A stretch of DNA of 64,000 nucleotides. Source: Bdellovibrionales bacterium CG10_big_fil_rev_8_21_14_0_10_45_34 (GTDB taxonomy: Bacteria; Bdellovibrionota; Bdellovibrionia; Bdellovibrionales; 1-14-0-10-45-34). The position numbers and the translations under genes are program-made. The notes beneath the pieces were generated by a model, which made no database searches, had not been told where the DNA came from, and worked only from the letters and a program-made list of their open reading frames with translations. Positions 25,310 through 34,514 of the stretch are shown here, piece after piece (position 1 is the first letter of the stretch; the number at the start of each line of letters is the position of its first letter). Location: NCBI GenBank assembly GCA_002778785.1, contig PEZS01000011.1, positions 1-64,000 of the forward strand, written 5' to 3'.

Positions 25310-25849
25310 GTGCCTCCCCTTATCTAAAAACAGATTTCGGAAAAGCCTCTACGCTCATAATGTGTGTGTTACTCGGTCCAAAAGGGCCCGGCGAGATTGA
25401 TCCTCGTGATACTGGATTTTCTGAGCTCACTACAAGGTATGGCTTTTCAAGGTTCACTAAAAAAGCCTACGACACGGGTGTTGTGACAGACAAACCAATA
25501 ACGAGACGGTCTATGTTTTAGGCGAAAAGTTACCACTTTAGTCGGGTGACGATTTTGGAACTCACGCGTCGGTTTTTCAGAATCTGAACTTTCCTGAGTC
25601 CTAACATTGAAACGCCCCAACAAAGGTCATGGCACCATCGCTTTTTAAGTTTTCTATATGGCTGTCTATTTTCAGAATACTTCTATTCAGCTCTCTGAAA
25701 TCTCTTCTCTCACACCGACGCTGGGGTTTTTGCTATTTTCATTTCGAGCATAACACCAAAATGTGAGGACCTGGGACATTACAAAGAATTGCGTTTCAAA
25801 GGTTTTCCACTAGAGGGCCCCATTGTTCGTGGTATTCGAATCCCTACGC
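25310..25849. other. Intergenic region with repeat copy 2
   Basis: About 540 bp between the DoxX and antitoxin genes. It contains dispersed repeat copy 2. A 53-codon frame at 25360-25521 lacks a ribosome-binding site and a recognisable family, and I do not call it. The rest looks like decayed sequence. Confidence 0.5.
25681..25739. repeat. Dispersed 59-bp repeat, copy 2
   Basis: Same length as copy 1, with three substitutions by eye (TTCAGCTCTCTG, TCTTCTCTC, CACCGACG). Similarity to copy 3 continues to the right with TTTCATTTC and GAGGACCT, so the original element may be longer than 59 bp. Confidence 0.9.
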
Positions 25850-26134
25850 TCAAGCGAGTTTCTTGAGTTTGATTTCAGGGAAAAGCCCTACAGCCTCAAC
25901 CAATCTTAAAATTCGATCTAAGGTGACCTTCTGAAGGCTTCCAGAAAGGATTCCTGTAACCGCTGAGCGTGGGAGTTTTGCCCTCTTTGCAAGCTCGGTG
26001 TGGGTTAGCTTTTGCTTTTCAGATTCCTTTTCAACGGCTGCGATAAGTTGTGCTTTTAAGACTGCCTCAATCCCCCGAGATGGAGAAATTCCAAGTTTAC
26101 GGGCTAACTCAATACCTTTTGATTGATGCTTCAT
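25850..26134 (-). CDS. XRE-family antitoxin
   Basis: A 94-aa protein with a central XRE helix-turn-helix (LTHTELAKRAKLPRSAVTGILSGSLQKVTLDRILRLVEAVG), the usual DNA-binding antitoxin of Gp49-like (HigB-1) modules. Its ATG overlaps the upstream toxin stop by four bases. Autorepression of the operon is likely by analogy. Confidence 0.88.
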   Translation of the reverse strand: MKHQSKGIELARKLGISPSRGIEAVLKAQLIAAVEKESEKQKLTHTELAKRAKLPRSAVTGILSGSLQKVTLDRILRLVEAVGLFPEIKLKKLA

Positions 26135-26445
26135 AGTAACTCCTTAATTCGCCTCCTGGCGATTTCAATATTCTGATTTGGTGTGCTTTGGGTCTTCTTT
26201 TTGAATGCGTGAACAAGCCAAATGTCATTTTTCCGAAGAATAAAATACACAACTCGATAAATTCCTAACCGATCTCTAAAACGAAGTTCGTGTGCTCCTG
26301 AATGAATCGATGGCATCGGTCGAGACAACGGCATGGATAATTTTAAGCCCTCATCAAGCCTAGCTAATGCATCAGCTAGGTCTCCCCTAACTTCTTCACT
26401 GAATTCCTTTAGCTCTTTTTTGCACGACTTCAGAATTTGAATCAC
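26131..26445 (-). CDS. Gp49-like (phage-derived) RelE-superfamily toxin
   Basis: A 104-aa basic protein with the Gp49/HigB-like pattern: SEEVRGDLADALARLDEG, then SIHSGAHELRFRDRLGIYRVVYF, and WLVHAFKKKTQSTPNQNIEIARRRIKE. The ELRFRDRxGxYRVxYF and HAFxKKTQxTPxxxIxxAxxR segments are diagnostic for this toxin family. It probably cleaves translated mRNA. Pairs with the XRE gene downstream. Confidence 0.9.
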   Translation of the reverse strand: MIQILKSCKKELKEFSEEVRGDLADALARLDEGLKLSMPLSRPMPSIHSGAHELRFRDRLGIYRVVYFILRKNDIWLVHAFKKKTQSTPNQNIEIARRRIKELL

Positions 26446-26946
26446 ATTCTTAATGTCTCATATTTAAGACATATAGGCAAATCATTTTCGACACCCTGTC
26501 TTTTTGGGAATATAAGTGGGGTTACAAATCAGAAAACGATCCACTTTGTCTTTTGATGCTACCGAATTTACCTCGAGTGCCTTCATGGCCAGGGGGTACA
26601 AAGGAAAGATCGAGTATCTTTAAGCCGATTAACGTCCATGTAGTTGTAAGTGACTATTTTTTTGAGTTCAGGCAGAAAGCCACTCTCACACCGGCGCTGG
26701 GGTTTTTGCTACTTTCATTTCAAACCGAGGACCTTTACACCGATTAACCTTCAAAGAGCGGCCGTATTTCGTTGGCAAATTTCGAACGAATCGATGGGCA
26801 GCTTGTACTGGATGTTAAAATATGGGGACCGTTGACTAAAATTAAAGTGAAAACTAGGGTAGAGGAAATACAGGTACTTGTTGCTCTGTGATCTCTGAAA
26901 TTACAGAAGGGCCCTGAAGCTTGCTTCATCTTAACAAGGGAAGCGT
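26446..26946. other. Intergenic region with repeat copy 3
   Basis: About 500 bp with no gene that I can support. It holds partial repeat copy 3 and an AT-rich stretch ahead of the transglycosylase remnant. Short frames here show no ribosome-binding sites or recognisable motifs. Confidence 0.5.
26683..26717. repeat. Dispersed repeat, partial copy 3
   Basis: Shares CTCTCACACCGGCGCTGGGG and the following TTTTTGCT with copies 1 and 2, then ACTTTCATTTC. The left half is missing or diverged. Lies about 240 bp upstream of the Gp49-like toxin gene. Confidence 0.85.
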
Positions 26947-27286
26947 ATGAGTAGTACTAAAAGGAAAAAACATCCCTGGAGACAATGTCCATTAGGAGAA
27001 CATTGGGTAAGTGAGCATCCGAGAGCCGTTCCAATTTCAGAAAAAAATCCAGATGGTATAACCGTTGTAGATGGACACAGTTTTGGAATGAAATATTCGA
27101 ACCTACAGAACCTCTTGACCCAAACCTAATCAAAGCCCTCATTGCATCCGAATCTGGATTTCGAGTGAACGTCAGTAAGCCATTGCAGAGTATAAAGGCA
27201 TATTGAATCAGCTAGGCAAGGTAGAAAAGGCTGATGAGATCATGAAAAAACTAGAAAAGTATAACGAAAGGCTTCGTAAGAAATGA
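26947..27286 (+). pseudogene. Lytic-transglycosylase-domain protein, internally deleted and frameshifted
   Basis: Three pieces of one family lie in order but in different frames. First, from ATG 26947: KKHPWRQCPLGEHWV, HPRAVPISEKNPDGITVVDG, the N-terminal signature of a family of SLT-domain proteins. Second, from about 27080: WNEIFEPTEPLDPNLIKALI followed by ASESGF, which contains the catalytic glutamate region of the SLT domain. Third, from about 27186: AEYKGILNQLGKVEKADEIM and KKLEKYNERLRKK, the family's C-terminus. Most of the SLT domain between pieces two and three is missing, and part of the segment between one and two. It cannot make an active enzyme. The final TGA (27284-27286) overlaps the ATG of the next gene. 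Confidence 0.75.
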
Positions 27287-27774
27287 AGTACCTAGGGTTT
27301 TTACTATTGTTTTTTATTTTTGAAGGATGTGCTTCTGTGAAAGTTCACAATCGAACAGATATGTTTATTGATATTGAAGCGGAAAGAAAAAACACATGGA
27401 TTGGATGTTCTGATATTGATTCAAAAGAAGAGAATGCATTAATGACTCTTTACCTACTAGAGAATGATACCACTCATGAGTTTATATTTCGAAAAGTGAG
27501 TGATGTAGATTGGTGCTTGAACCTGCAGAAAAAATATCGGGCATTGGCAGGTGGTGTTTCTAAAGTGCGTTTTGTTGGTGTAAGCCCAAGACAGAAAGAT
27601 GCTGAAAACCTCATCACACAGCGCGTTCCAGATAAGTTTAAAAATGCTAAATTTAAGCTTAACTGGACTTTCATTCGCTTGCATACGCCTAAGGGTTGTA
27701 AATCTTATTTCGAAGGTGATTGCCAATCTGAGAATTATTGGGGAGGAACTTTTCCCCCTTCAAACAAGCAATAA
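27283..27774 (+). CDS. Exported (lipo)protein downstream of transglycosylase remnant
   Basis: 163 aa; hydrophobic signal MKYLGFLLLFFIFEGCASVK with a lipobox-like FEGC, so probably a lipoprotein, though the -2/-1 residues are not ideal. The mature part has four further cysteines (WIGCSD, DWCLNL, KGCKSY, GDCQSE), which may pair as disulfides. No family recognised. The start overlaps the end of the transglycosylase remnant by ATGA, so the two were once a coupled pair. That arrangement resembles wall-hydrolase effectors with a periplasmic immunity protein; this is inference only. Codon use is AT-rich compared with its neighbours. Confidence 0.7.
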   Translation: MKYLGFLLLFFIFEGCASVKVHNRTDMFIDIEAERKNTWIGCSDIDSKEENALMTLYLLENDTTHEFIFRKVSDVDWCLNLQKKYRALAGGVSKVRFVGVSPRQKDAENLITQRVPDKFKNAKFKLNWTFIRLHTPKGCKSYFEGDCQSENYWGGTFPPSNKQ

Positions 27775-27819
27775 AAATGGGGGGATACGCCGTATAAATC
27801 AGTGATCTCGGTCGGTACT

Positions 27820-28527
27820 TTAGAAACCCCAGAAGCCGATTCCGCCAAAAACGACCCAGCCTTCGAGATTTTGTGGGCCAAACCAAATGGTTCTGCCAAA
27901 TGCCAAGTTGAGCTCCAAATTCGAAAACAAATAAGCTGCTTCGACATGGGCCTCAGCAACTAAGTTCCACTTCGAATAATCGGCGCGACCAATCTCACTT
28001 GCAAACTTTGTAATTGTTTTCGCTTGATAACCGCCGACTCCGAGCATGGCCCGCCACAAAACTCCACTGCGTAAGCCGTCTTGGTATCCACCTTTTAATC
28101 TGAGCTCATCACGAAAGCTTTCAATAGTAAGGTTGCCGCTTCCACTCGATCGCTGCGCACCAACATACTCAAGCCCCGTTAGCCAATGTGAGTCTGCAAA
28201 ACTTCGAAAGGCAGAAACTCGCATTTCTGGTTCGGTGTCATAGGAACGACCAGACTGCGCTGAAAGAATTCTCTCTGAGCGCTGCAGGCGAAAAAGATAT
28301 TTCTCAGTGGGAATTTGTGTTTTTTCTGGGGGAGTAATGAGTTTGATCCGCGACTCAGCAAGCTCATGACTCTGCCCTGGAACTTTTGATGTTACTGGTA
28401 TGTCGCCTTTTGGCTTTTTACTATCTGTTCCCTGTGCGACAGAATTACTCAGCAACAAACCCACATAAAGTAAAACGCCAACCCGCATGAACAATTGCAA
28501 TGGCCGAATTGAATGCATCAACATCAT
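27820..28527 (-). CDS. Exported, probably outer-membrane beta-barrel-like protein
   Basis: 235 aa with a signal peptide (VGVLLYVGLLLSNSVAQG) and a mature part that ends in alternating hydrophobic strands (LWRAMLGVGGYQAKTITKF, WNLVAEAHVEAAYLFSNLELNLAFGRTIWFG, GWVVFGGIGFWGF). The terminal Phe and the aromatic-rich strands suit an outer-membrane barrel. No family recognised. Its ATG overlaps the stop of the upstream metalloprotease-like gene by four bases, so they are probably made together. Confidence 0.7.
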   Translation of the reverse strand: MMLMHSIRPLQLFMRVGVLLYVGLLLSNSVAQGTDSKKPKGDIPVTSKVPGQSHELAESRIKLITPPEKTQIPTEKYLFRLQRSERILSAQSGRSYDTEPEMRVSAFRSFADSHWLTGLEYVGAQRSSGSGNLTIESFRDELRLKGGYQDGLRSGVLWRAMLGVGGYQAKTITKFASEIGRADYSKWNLVAEAHVEAAYLFSNLELNLAFGRTIWFGPQNLEGWVVFGGIGFWGF

Positions 28528-30104
28528 GGTTGATCTTCACACTTTGGCTCAAAGTAATCGGGGTCGTCACTTCTTAAGAACGCCCGCGTTGATCTACAGC
28601 GATCAATACTTGCCTTCACCTGCGCACCCGGCTCTGAAGTGACAATTGCCTTAGAAACTGTGTTCATAGAAATCAGTTCACCTTTTCTCATTGCCTGTAC
28701 TGCTGGATCTTTTAGAGCCAAATTGAGCCCTTTGTAGTACAAGAGCGCGCTTGTGAGCCTCTCTTGATCTTCAGAAAAGGTATTTACAGAAAAAGGTGTT
28801 ACTCGCTCGGCCGGCTTAAACGGTCCAGAAATTGAAATCATGTAGCGAGCCAATTGAGTGCCCAATCCATATTTCATTTTTCCGACTCCACCAGAGCGCC
28901 CGTTCTTCATAGCTCGCAGCCAAATATTAAAAAGATTTCGGCTACTCGGGCGGTACTCGTCTAGAGGCTTGCCAAGGTCGCGTGCCTTCGATTCGAGAAC
29001 ATCTCCTAAGGAGCGCTCAATGAATCGCGTGTCTTGGCTATAAATCCAGGCAAAAAAGTCAGACTGACCTTCTGAGACTGCCGCAAGAAAGAAGCTATTA
29101 AACTTGCGCGCTTCGTATTGAGTGATGTCTTTTTCTTCGGAGCCAGAAGATTTCCCCTTCTTTCTGTCATCGGCATCAGCTTTTGTTCCGTCTTCATTTC
29201 TCTCGTCGGCATTTCTCTCGTCAGCATTTCTCTCGTCGGCATTTCTCTCGTCAGCCTCTGTATCGGTTTGCTCACTTTTGTTCGTATCTTTAATGTCTTC
29301 GCCTATCTCCTCATGGAAACCAGCAAAGGCGACATCATCGCTTTGTTCGGAAGCATTAGAAAAATTCTCTTTCAAAAAATTCTCAAATCGAAAATCAAGT
29401 AGCTTTGACCACTTCACGCCGGCAAGCAGTTGGTTGAACGAACTGGCTCTTACATGCAAATCATCTGAGTCGGCTTCGCTAACCGAACCAAAAACCATTT
29501 TGTCGAAGATGGCGTGGGCATGCTCGTGAGCAACCACTGCTCCGTTAAACGAAAGAGAGAGGTTTCCATCAAGATCGAATGGCAGGAACATCATTATGTC
29601 TAGCTCTGGAAAGTAGGCCGCGTTTGTTCTGTAACCAGGTGCTGGGGCTGTTTCGACGTAGACTTTTCTCGGGTAGCTGACGACTTTTTGGCCAAATATC
29701 TTCTCTTCAAGTTTTGCAATGCGCTCAATGTGAGCATACACGGCCAATGCCTGAGAACTTATGGCATCAGCAGGAATGTACAGACCCTCTGAAGTTTGAC
29801 TGAGGTTTAGGCGCGTCTTGTCGCTACTTGGCCCGTTAGAACTAAGCTTCGCCGTCACATAAATTTCGGCGGCGGCCCCTTTGGCCTGATAGACATCAGA
29901 GAGCGTCTCTATCTCGATCTCTTGAAGGCTGTATTCGCCAGATATATCTTGCCAAGGCAAAAGGACCTTAACCGGCCCTTGGGTTTCGGCTTTCGGACCG
30001 CAGGATGAAAGAAACGCCCCCCCAATGGTGACCGCAACCAGAACTGTGCCTTTTGAGAGAAAACACACAAGAAGGCCCGCGCAAACGTTTGTCATTTGAT
30101 TCAA
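28524..30104 (-). CDS. Metalloprotease-like lipoprotein with DERNA repeats
   Basis: A 526-aa protein with a hydrophobic export segment ending in a lipobox (GGAFLSSC near residue 35). It contains GAVVAHEHAHAIFDKM, an HExxH zinc motif, and further on AAVSEGQSDFFAWIYS, which fits the downstream EGxxD of gluzincin-type metalloproteases; together these suggest a zinc peptidase. Between the two is a charged linker with four tandem DERNA/DERNE units, coded by 15-bp repeats. TTG at 30104 has AAGGA six bases upstream; an ATG lies three codons in. Activity and substrate are unproven. First gene of a two-gene operon with the barrel-like protein. Confidence 0.75.
   Translation of the reverse strand: MNQMTNVCAGLLVCFLSKGTVLVAVTIGGAFLSSCGPKAETQGPVKVLLPWQDISGEYSLQEIEIETLSDVYQAKGAAAEIYVTAKLSSNGPSSDKTRLNLSQTSEGLYIPADAISSQALAVYAHIERIAKLEEKIFGQKVVSYPRKVYVETAPAPGYRTNAAYFPELDIMMFLPFDLDGNLSLSFNGAVVAHEHAHAIFDKMVFGSVSEADSDDLHVRASSFNQLLAGVKWSKLLDFRFENFLKENFSNASEQSDDVAFAGFHEEIGEDIKDTNKSEQTDTEADERNADERNADERNADERNEDGTKADADDRKKGKSSGSEEKDITQYEARKFNSFFLAAVSEGQSDFFAWIYSQDTRFIERSLGDVLESKARDLGKPLDEYRPSSRNLFNIWLRAMKNGRSGGVGKMKYGLGTQLARYMISISGPFKPAERVTPFSVNTFSEDQERLTSALLYYKGLNLALKDPAVQAMRKGELISMNTVSKAIVTSEPGAQVKASIDRCRSTRAFLRSDDPDYFEPKCEDQP
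29202..29266. repeat. 15-bp coding repeat, four units
   Basis: TTTCTCTCGTCGGCA-type units recur four times (with G/A variation, TCGGCA or TCAGCA), encoding four DERNA/DERNE pentapeptides on the minus strand. Expansion by 15 bp keeps the frame, so the linker length may vary between strains. Confidence 0.85.
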
Positions 30105-30246
30105 AGCACAATCCTTTACTTTTGATCTTTTGTTCCCAGAACGATCTCTGCAAGAAACATCCCGAGTGGAGCTTGCGCCTATTGTCGAATAAAATTCATT
30201 TCACTGCAGTCTTTTCTTTCTTGCTAGAGCAAGTTATAGACAAACC

Positions 30247-32508
30247 GTGAAAGATTTATCAGTTTTACTAAATGGACTAAACCCGACCCAGCGAGAGGCA
30301 GTCCTCCATACCGAAGGCCCGCTGCTCATCGCGGCTGGAGCCGGATCAGGCAAGACTCGAGTTCTCACCCACCGCATGGCCTTTGTCGTCGCCAGTGGGC
30401 TCGCGGGGCCTGAGAACATTTTGGCAGTGACGTTTACAAATAAAGCAGCACGCGAAATGGAGACAAGAGCCGTGCGATTGATGCTCGATCTGGGAATACC
30501 CGTTTACGAGCCCCCTTGGATCAGCACTTTTCATTCTATTGGCGTTCGCATACTGCGGCAGTACGCCGATCGACTGGGTTTTAACAGGCAATTTGTTATC
30601 TACGATTCCGACGATCAGCTATCGATGATCAAACGCTCACTAAAGGCACTCGACATAAGCGACAAGATTTATCCAGCCAAATCAGGGCAAGCATTTATCA
30701 ATCACTGCAAAACCTTGGGCATAGAAGCAGTGGATTCCCACAAGCAGGCAGACGGATACCGAGATCAAACCTTTGTGAAGGTCTACCACCATTATGAAGA
30801 GGCTTTGAAGGTAGCCAATGCCTTCGACTTTGCGGATCTTTTACTTAAGACAAACTCTCTCTTTAACAAGCACCCAGATGTGCTCGAGGCCTATCAAGAA
30901 AGATTTCGCTATCTTTTTGTGGACGAGTATCAAGACACCAATTCTATACAATATGAAATTGTTAAAAAGTTGAGCGCAAAGTCGAAGAACCTTTGCGTGG
31001 TTGGCGACGAAGACCAGTCCATTTATAGCTGGAGAGGCGCGGACATCAGAAACATCATGGAGTTTGAAACAGACTTTGCAAACGCAAGGCTTATCAAACT
31101 CGAGCAAAACTACCGGAGCACCAAAAATATTGTGCGAGCAGCCAGTGGTGTGATCGCCAACAACTCACTTAGAAAACCCAAAGAGCTCTTTACAGATAAT
31201 ACCGATGGATCCCAAGTCTTTGTAAGAGAAGAGTCCACCGACTACGATGAAGCCAAGTACTGTGCCGCTCAGATTCGTCGATGGATGGAGAGTGAATTTG
31301 CTCGCCATAAAGACATCGCCATTTTTTATAGAACGAACGCTCAGTCTCGAGTTCTAGAAGAGCAGCTGAGGGCAGCGTCGATTCCGTACAAACTGATTGG
31401 AGCTGTTCGCTTTTTTGATCGAATGGAAATCAAAGATGCGCTTTCTTACTTAAGACTTGTTTACAACCCCTCGGATGATTTGGCTTTTCTAAGAGCCATC
31501 AACACTCCACCCAGAGGCATTGGTAAAACCTCGTTAGAGCGACTTTCTGCCTTGGCCCAACGCGAAGGTTTACCGCTGTTTCAAGCGGCGCAAATGGCCG
31601 TCAGCCAGACAGAGATACCGAAAAAAGCGCGCAAGGGTTTAGAAGAATTGCTTGTTATTTTAGAGGAGCTTTTTGAGTTCTCACTTCAGGCTAAAGTTTC
31701 CGAACTCTATCAGCGAATGATCCAAAGAACCAAGTACATAGAGTTTCTTAGAAGCCAAGATACCGGTGATGCTGATTCGCGGATTCAAAACCTTGAAGAG
31801 CTTTCAAATGCGTTTGAAGCCTTTGAAAATGAACGAGGAGAAGAGGCAACTCTTGCCGCTTTCTTAGAGGAGATCGCGCTGATATCAGACATCGACAAGG
31901 TTAATCCAGATGAAGACGCCGTAACATTGATGACACTTCATATTTCGAAGGGTCTTGAGTTTCCGTACGTAATAATCATTGGTGTTGAAGAAAGCTTGTT
32001 CCCGTCTTACCGCACTTTTGATTTGATTGACGGAGATGCACTAGAAGAAGAACGAAGACTGGCTTACGTAGGGATGACCCGAGCAGAAAAGGAACTGCAC
32101 CTAACATACACTCGAAGACGCAAAGTTTGGGGGCAGGATCAGTTCAATCCACCAAGTCGTTTTATTTCTGAAATCCCTAAAGAACTTATTAGTTTTTCTA
32201 GCTCCATTTATTCGCCAAGAGGTACTTTTAGTGAAAGACATGGTTTAGGGGCGCGGCCAATTAGCAACTCGAAGAGTACGCCTTCACACTGGGCGGATGA
32301 CCACGCTCAGAATTTTTCAGAGAGTGAAACCGGCTCGGTAGTTAGCATTTTTAGGCCGGGCCTTCGCGTAAGGCATTCTGTGTTTGGATCTGGTACCGTT
32401 TACGGAGTCGAAGGATCTGGCGAAAACATGAAGCTGACAGTAGACTTTGATAATCAACGACTAAAAACCTTAGTCGCCAAATATGCCCGCCTCGAAATTC
32501 TCCGCTAA
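30247..32508 (+). CDS. UvrD/PcrA-type superfamily 1A DNA helicase
   Basis: A 753-aa 3'-5' DNA helicase of repair and replication-restart. Helicase motifs in order: Q-motif LNPTQREAV, Walker A AAGAGSGKTRVLTHR, motif Ia VTFTNKAAREME, Walker B YLFVDEYQDTN, motif III VVGDEDQSIYSWRGAD, motif IV LEQNYRS, then VTLMTLHISKGLEFPYVI and YVGMTRAEKELHLTY. The C-terminus ends with a conserved PcrA-type Tudor-like segment (PGLRVRHSVFGSGTV ... VDFDNQRLKTL) that contacts RNA polymerase in PcrA. GTG start at 30247. Divergent from the metalloprotease gene. Confidence 0.95.
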   Translation: MKDLSVLLNGLNPTQREAVLHTEGPLLIAAGAGSGKTRVLTHRMAFVVASGLAGPENILAVTFTNKAAREMETRAVRLMLDLGIPVYEPPWISTFHSIGVRILRQYADRLGFNRQFVIYDSDDQLSMIKRSLKALDISDKIYPAKSGQAFINHCKTLGIEAVDSHKQADGYRDQTFVKVYHHYEEALKVANAFDFADLLLKTNSLFNKHPDVLEAYQERFRYLFVDEYQDTNSIQYEIVKKLSAKSKNLCVVGDEDQSIYSWRGADIRNIMEFETDFANARLIKLEQNYRSTKNIVRAASGVIANNSLRKPKELFTDNTDGSQVFVREESTDYDEAKYCAAQIRRWMESEFARHKDIAIFYRTNAQSRVLEEQLRAASIPYKLIGAVRFFDRMEIKDALSYLRLVYNPSDDLAFLRAINTPPRGIGKTSLERLSALAQREGLPLFQAAQMAVSQTEIPKKARKGLEELLVILEELFEFSLQAKVSELYQRMIQRTKYIEFLRSQDTGDADSRIQNLEELSNAFEAFENERGEEATLAAFLEEIALISDIDKVNPDEDAVTLMTLHISKGLEFPYVIIIGVEESLFPSYRTFDLIDGDALEEERRLAYVGMTRAEKELHLTYTRRRKVWGQDQFNPPSRFISEIPKELISFSSSIYSPRGTFSERHGLGARPISNSKSTPSHWADDHAQNFSESETGSVVSIFRPGLRVRHSVFGSGTVYGVEGSGENMKLTVDFDNQRLKTLVAKYARLEILR

Positions 32509-32799
32509 TTTTTGTTTTCTGTTAACCAATATCTGGTTTCTTCGCCTGCTCCCTGATTGCTGATTTTGTTCCACGCTTGTTGTTGCCTGTTGTGCTCTCC
32601 CGGCTCTACGAACGAACAGACCGCCTTAAGTCGTTCAATTAAGCCCGCGAAGTGTACAAGAGTTTTACACTTCAAATGGTAAAAACTACGCTCTCCGCAA
32701 ATGGCAGAAGGGTGGTAGAATTTCTTTACTATAAGACCAGTCCGCGTCTATCTGAAACTTCAGGTCGGTAGTCGCATTGTGTCTTTTACGGAGGAAGCT
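32509..32799. other. Intergenic region before hypothetical gene
   Basis: About 290 bp with no gene seen. A TATAAG box near 32744 could be a -10 element for the next gene. The short repeat AGTGTACAAGAGTTTTACACT near 32651 forms a weak, interrupted inverted repeat. Confidence 0.4.
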
Positions 32800-34464
32800 T
32801 TGGCAGCAAAAAAACAGATCCTAGTAGGCTACGTCATAGCTACGTTGGTATTGAGCTTCAGCTTGTTTGCAAGCCCCTCTAAACACTCGCCAAAAACACA
32901 AAGACAGAGCATCTGTTTAGGGCTAATGGGTGACGGCGACCAGAAAAACGCATCATCCCGTATTAGGCCTAAAGCAGACTATGTTAGGCCTTCAAGTGTC
33001 GATAAAGAAACTTTGGGTCTGTTGCTTCAGTTGCAATCTCGCATTGCTACTAAAAATCCAGACTCCCTAGCTCAAGTCATGAAAAAGGGCTTCACGGAAA
33101 ATTGGAGTCCTACAAGAACAGAAAAGGAAGTTCTTAGCTGGCTGGGCAAAACCGTAAACCTAACATCGCTTTGGAAGCCGTTGTTGAGTTCGGGGTTTGA
33201 TACTCGATCTAAGACACAAATATTCAGATTACTTCAAACCTATCAAACTTGGCTTTTTGCTGAAAACAGAAATGAGGTCGAAAGTAGTTTTTTCTATGAA
33301 GAGCTTCGAGAAGTCTCTGTGCTTTTACAGCAACGGCTGAACGGCGCTATTAAAAGCGATTTGTTTAAGTCGAATACTTTACCAAAGAAAAATGTATTTC
33401 TCACAGAAATCGTATCTAAGCTAAAAGGCCTTCTGCCGGCTGCAAATAAGATAACCAATTGGGTTAACGAGGCAGTTGAAAAAGGTACTACAAGGAATGC
33501 TGTTGATTACAAAGACTACGTACTTTTAGGTACGATTTCACCGCTAGCCTTTCAGTTCTTTTACCTCGTCGAACTTACCGAAGCTTTCGCCTCAAATATA
33601 GGTAGACTTCAGTATGAGTCATCTCCGAGTGATGATCAATTTGACGCTGAACTAGAGTCTGAGCAGATCTTGATCTTGATAGATGATGTCGTAAATAACC
33701 TTCCATACATCAAAAAAACCGCTTCGTATGCGAATTGGGCCAAGAAAGTAATGGGTCGCTATCAAACTTCTGAATTTGCTTATTCAGTCTTGGGGGTAGT
33801 GGTCGACTCTATGGAGTTGGTCTTTTTTATGCCCTCGGCTCGGAAGCTTCCTCGTTGGAAGGGACAAGACATTCCATTTTTCGGCATACTGCATCCATTT
33901 AGCATTCGCCCTATTTGGATTACTGATCAAAAACAAGGGTTCGATGCGCAGGAGGCCCCCCCGTTAGAAGTAGCACAACATGATATAGCCCACGCAGAGC
34001 TGCAAGGTCACCCTCGAATTGATGAGCTAAAGTATATTTTGCAGAACATAAATTCGATTCTAGACTGGCGGGATTTTTTCGAAATGGCGAGAAGCCATGC
34101 TACGTCGTTGGCCGAAAACTCTCAAACGCAGGCTGAGTTGTATTCAGTAGGTCAGAGAGTATCTGGGCAGACTATTGCTGATCAAGACAAAGCATCGCAA
34201 CCTGAAATTTCAAGTGATGAATTTTTTGAATCCTTGATGTTGGTCATTTTTTTCTTAGGGCATGAGGAGCCAGGTCAGGATACCTTTTCTTTGGCTAAGC
34301 CCGTTGATTTTTTTCGTGGTCTAGGTGCCCGCGCAATTGAATCAATACATAAGCGCACCTTAGAAGAAAATGATATAAACAGTAATATCGAGAAAGTACG
34401 CTTAAGGGCAGTTCTTCAATATACGAAGCAATGGATAAAGACAGCGACAGTAAAATTCAAGTAG
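32800..34464 (+). CDS. Large exported protein of unknown function
   Basis: 554 aa from the TTG at 32800, chosen because GGAGG lies five bases upstream and it gives a signal-like N-terminus (AAKKQILVGYVIATLVLSFSLFASP). A GTG seven codons earlier is the alternative. The mature protein is alpha-helical with short hydrophobic patches (VLLGTISPLAFQFFYLVEL, VVVDSMELVFFMPSA). The stretch VAQHDIAHAELQGHPR contains histidine and acidic residues but no HExxH. No family recognised. Confidence 0.7.
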   Translation: MAAKKQILVGYVIATLVLSFSLFASPSKHSPKTQRQSICLGLMGDGDQKNASSRIRPKADYVRPSSVDKETLGLLLQLQSRIATKNPDSLAQVMKKGFTENWSPTRTEKEVLSWLGKTVNLTSLWKPLLSSGFDTRSKTQIFRLLQTYQTWLFAENRNEVESSFFYEELREVSVLLQQRLNGAIKSDLFKSNTLPKKNVFLTEIVSKLKGLLPAANKITNWVNEAVEKGTTRNAVDYKDYVLLGTISPLAFQFFYLVELTEAFASNIGRLQYESSPSDDQFDAELESEQILILIDDVVNNLPYIKKTASYANWAKKVMGRYQTSEFAYSVLGVVVDSMELVFFMPSARKLPRWKGQDIPFFGILHPFSIRPIWITDQKQGFDAQEAPPLEVAQHDIAHAELQGHPRIDELKYILQNINSILDWRDFFEMARSHATSLAENSQTQAELYSVGQRVSGQTIADQDKASQPEISSDEFFESLMLVIFFLGHEEPGQDTFSLAKPVDFFRGLGARAIESIHKRTLEENDINSNIEKVRLRAVLQYTKQWIKTATVKFK

Positions 34465-34514
34465 GACTAGTGCACGATTTTAAGGTTCAGTTAAACATTA
34501 CCATGACGAGATTC

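Noticed and set aside
25360-25521. 53-codon plus frame
   Set aside because: No ribosome-binding site, no recognisable product, and it lies in decayed sequence.
29118-29529. Plus-strand Ser/Phe/Leu-rich frames opposite the DERNA repeats
   Set aside because: They result from the 15-bp repeat in the metalloprotease-like gene and have no start signals.
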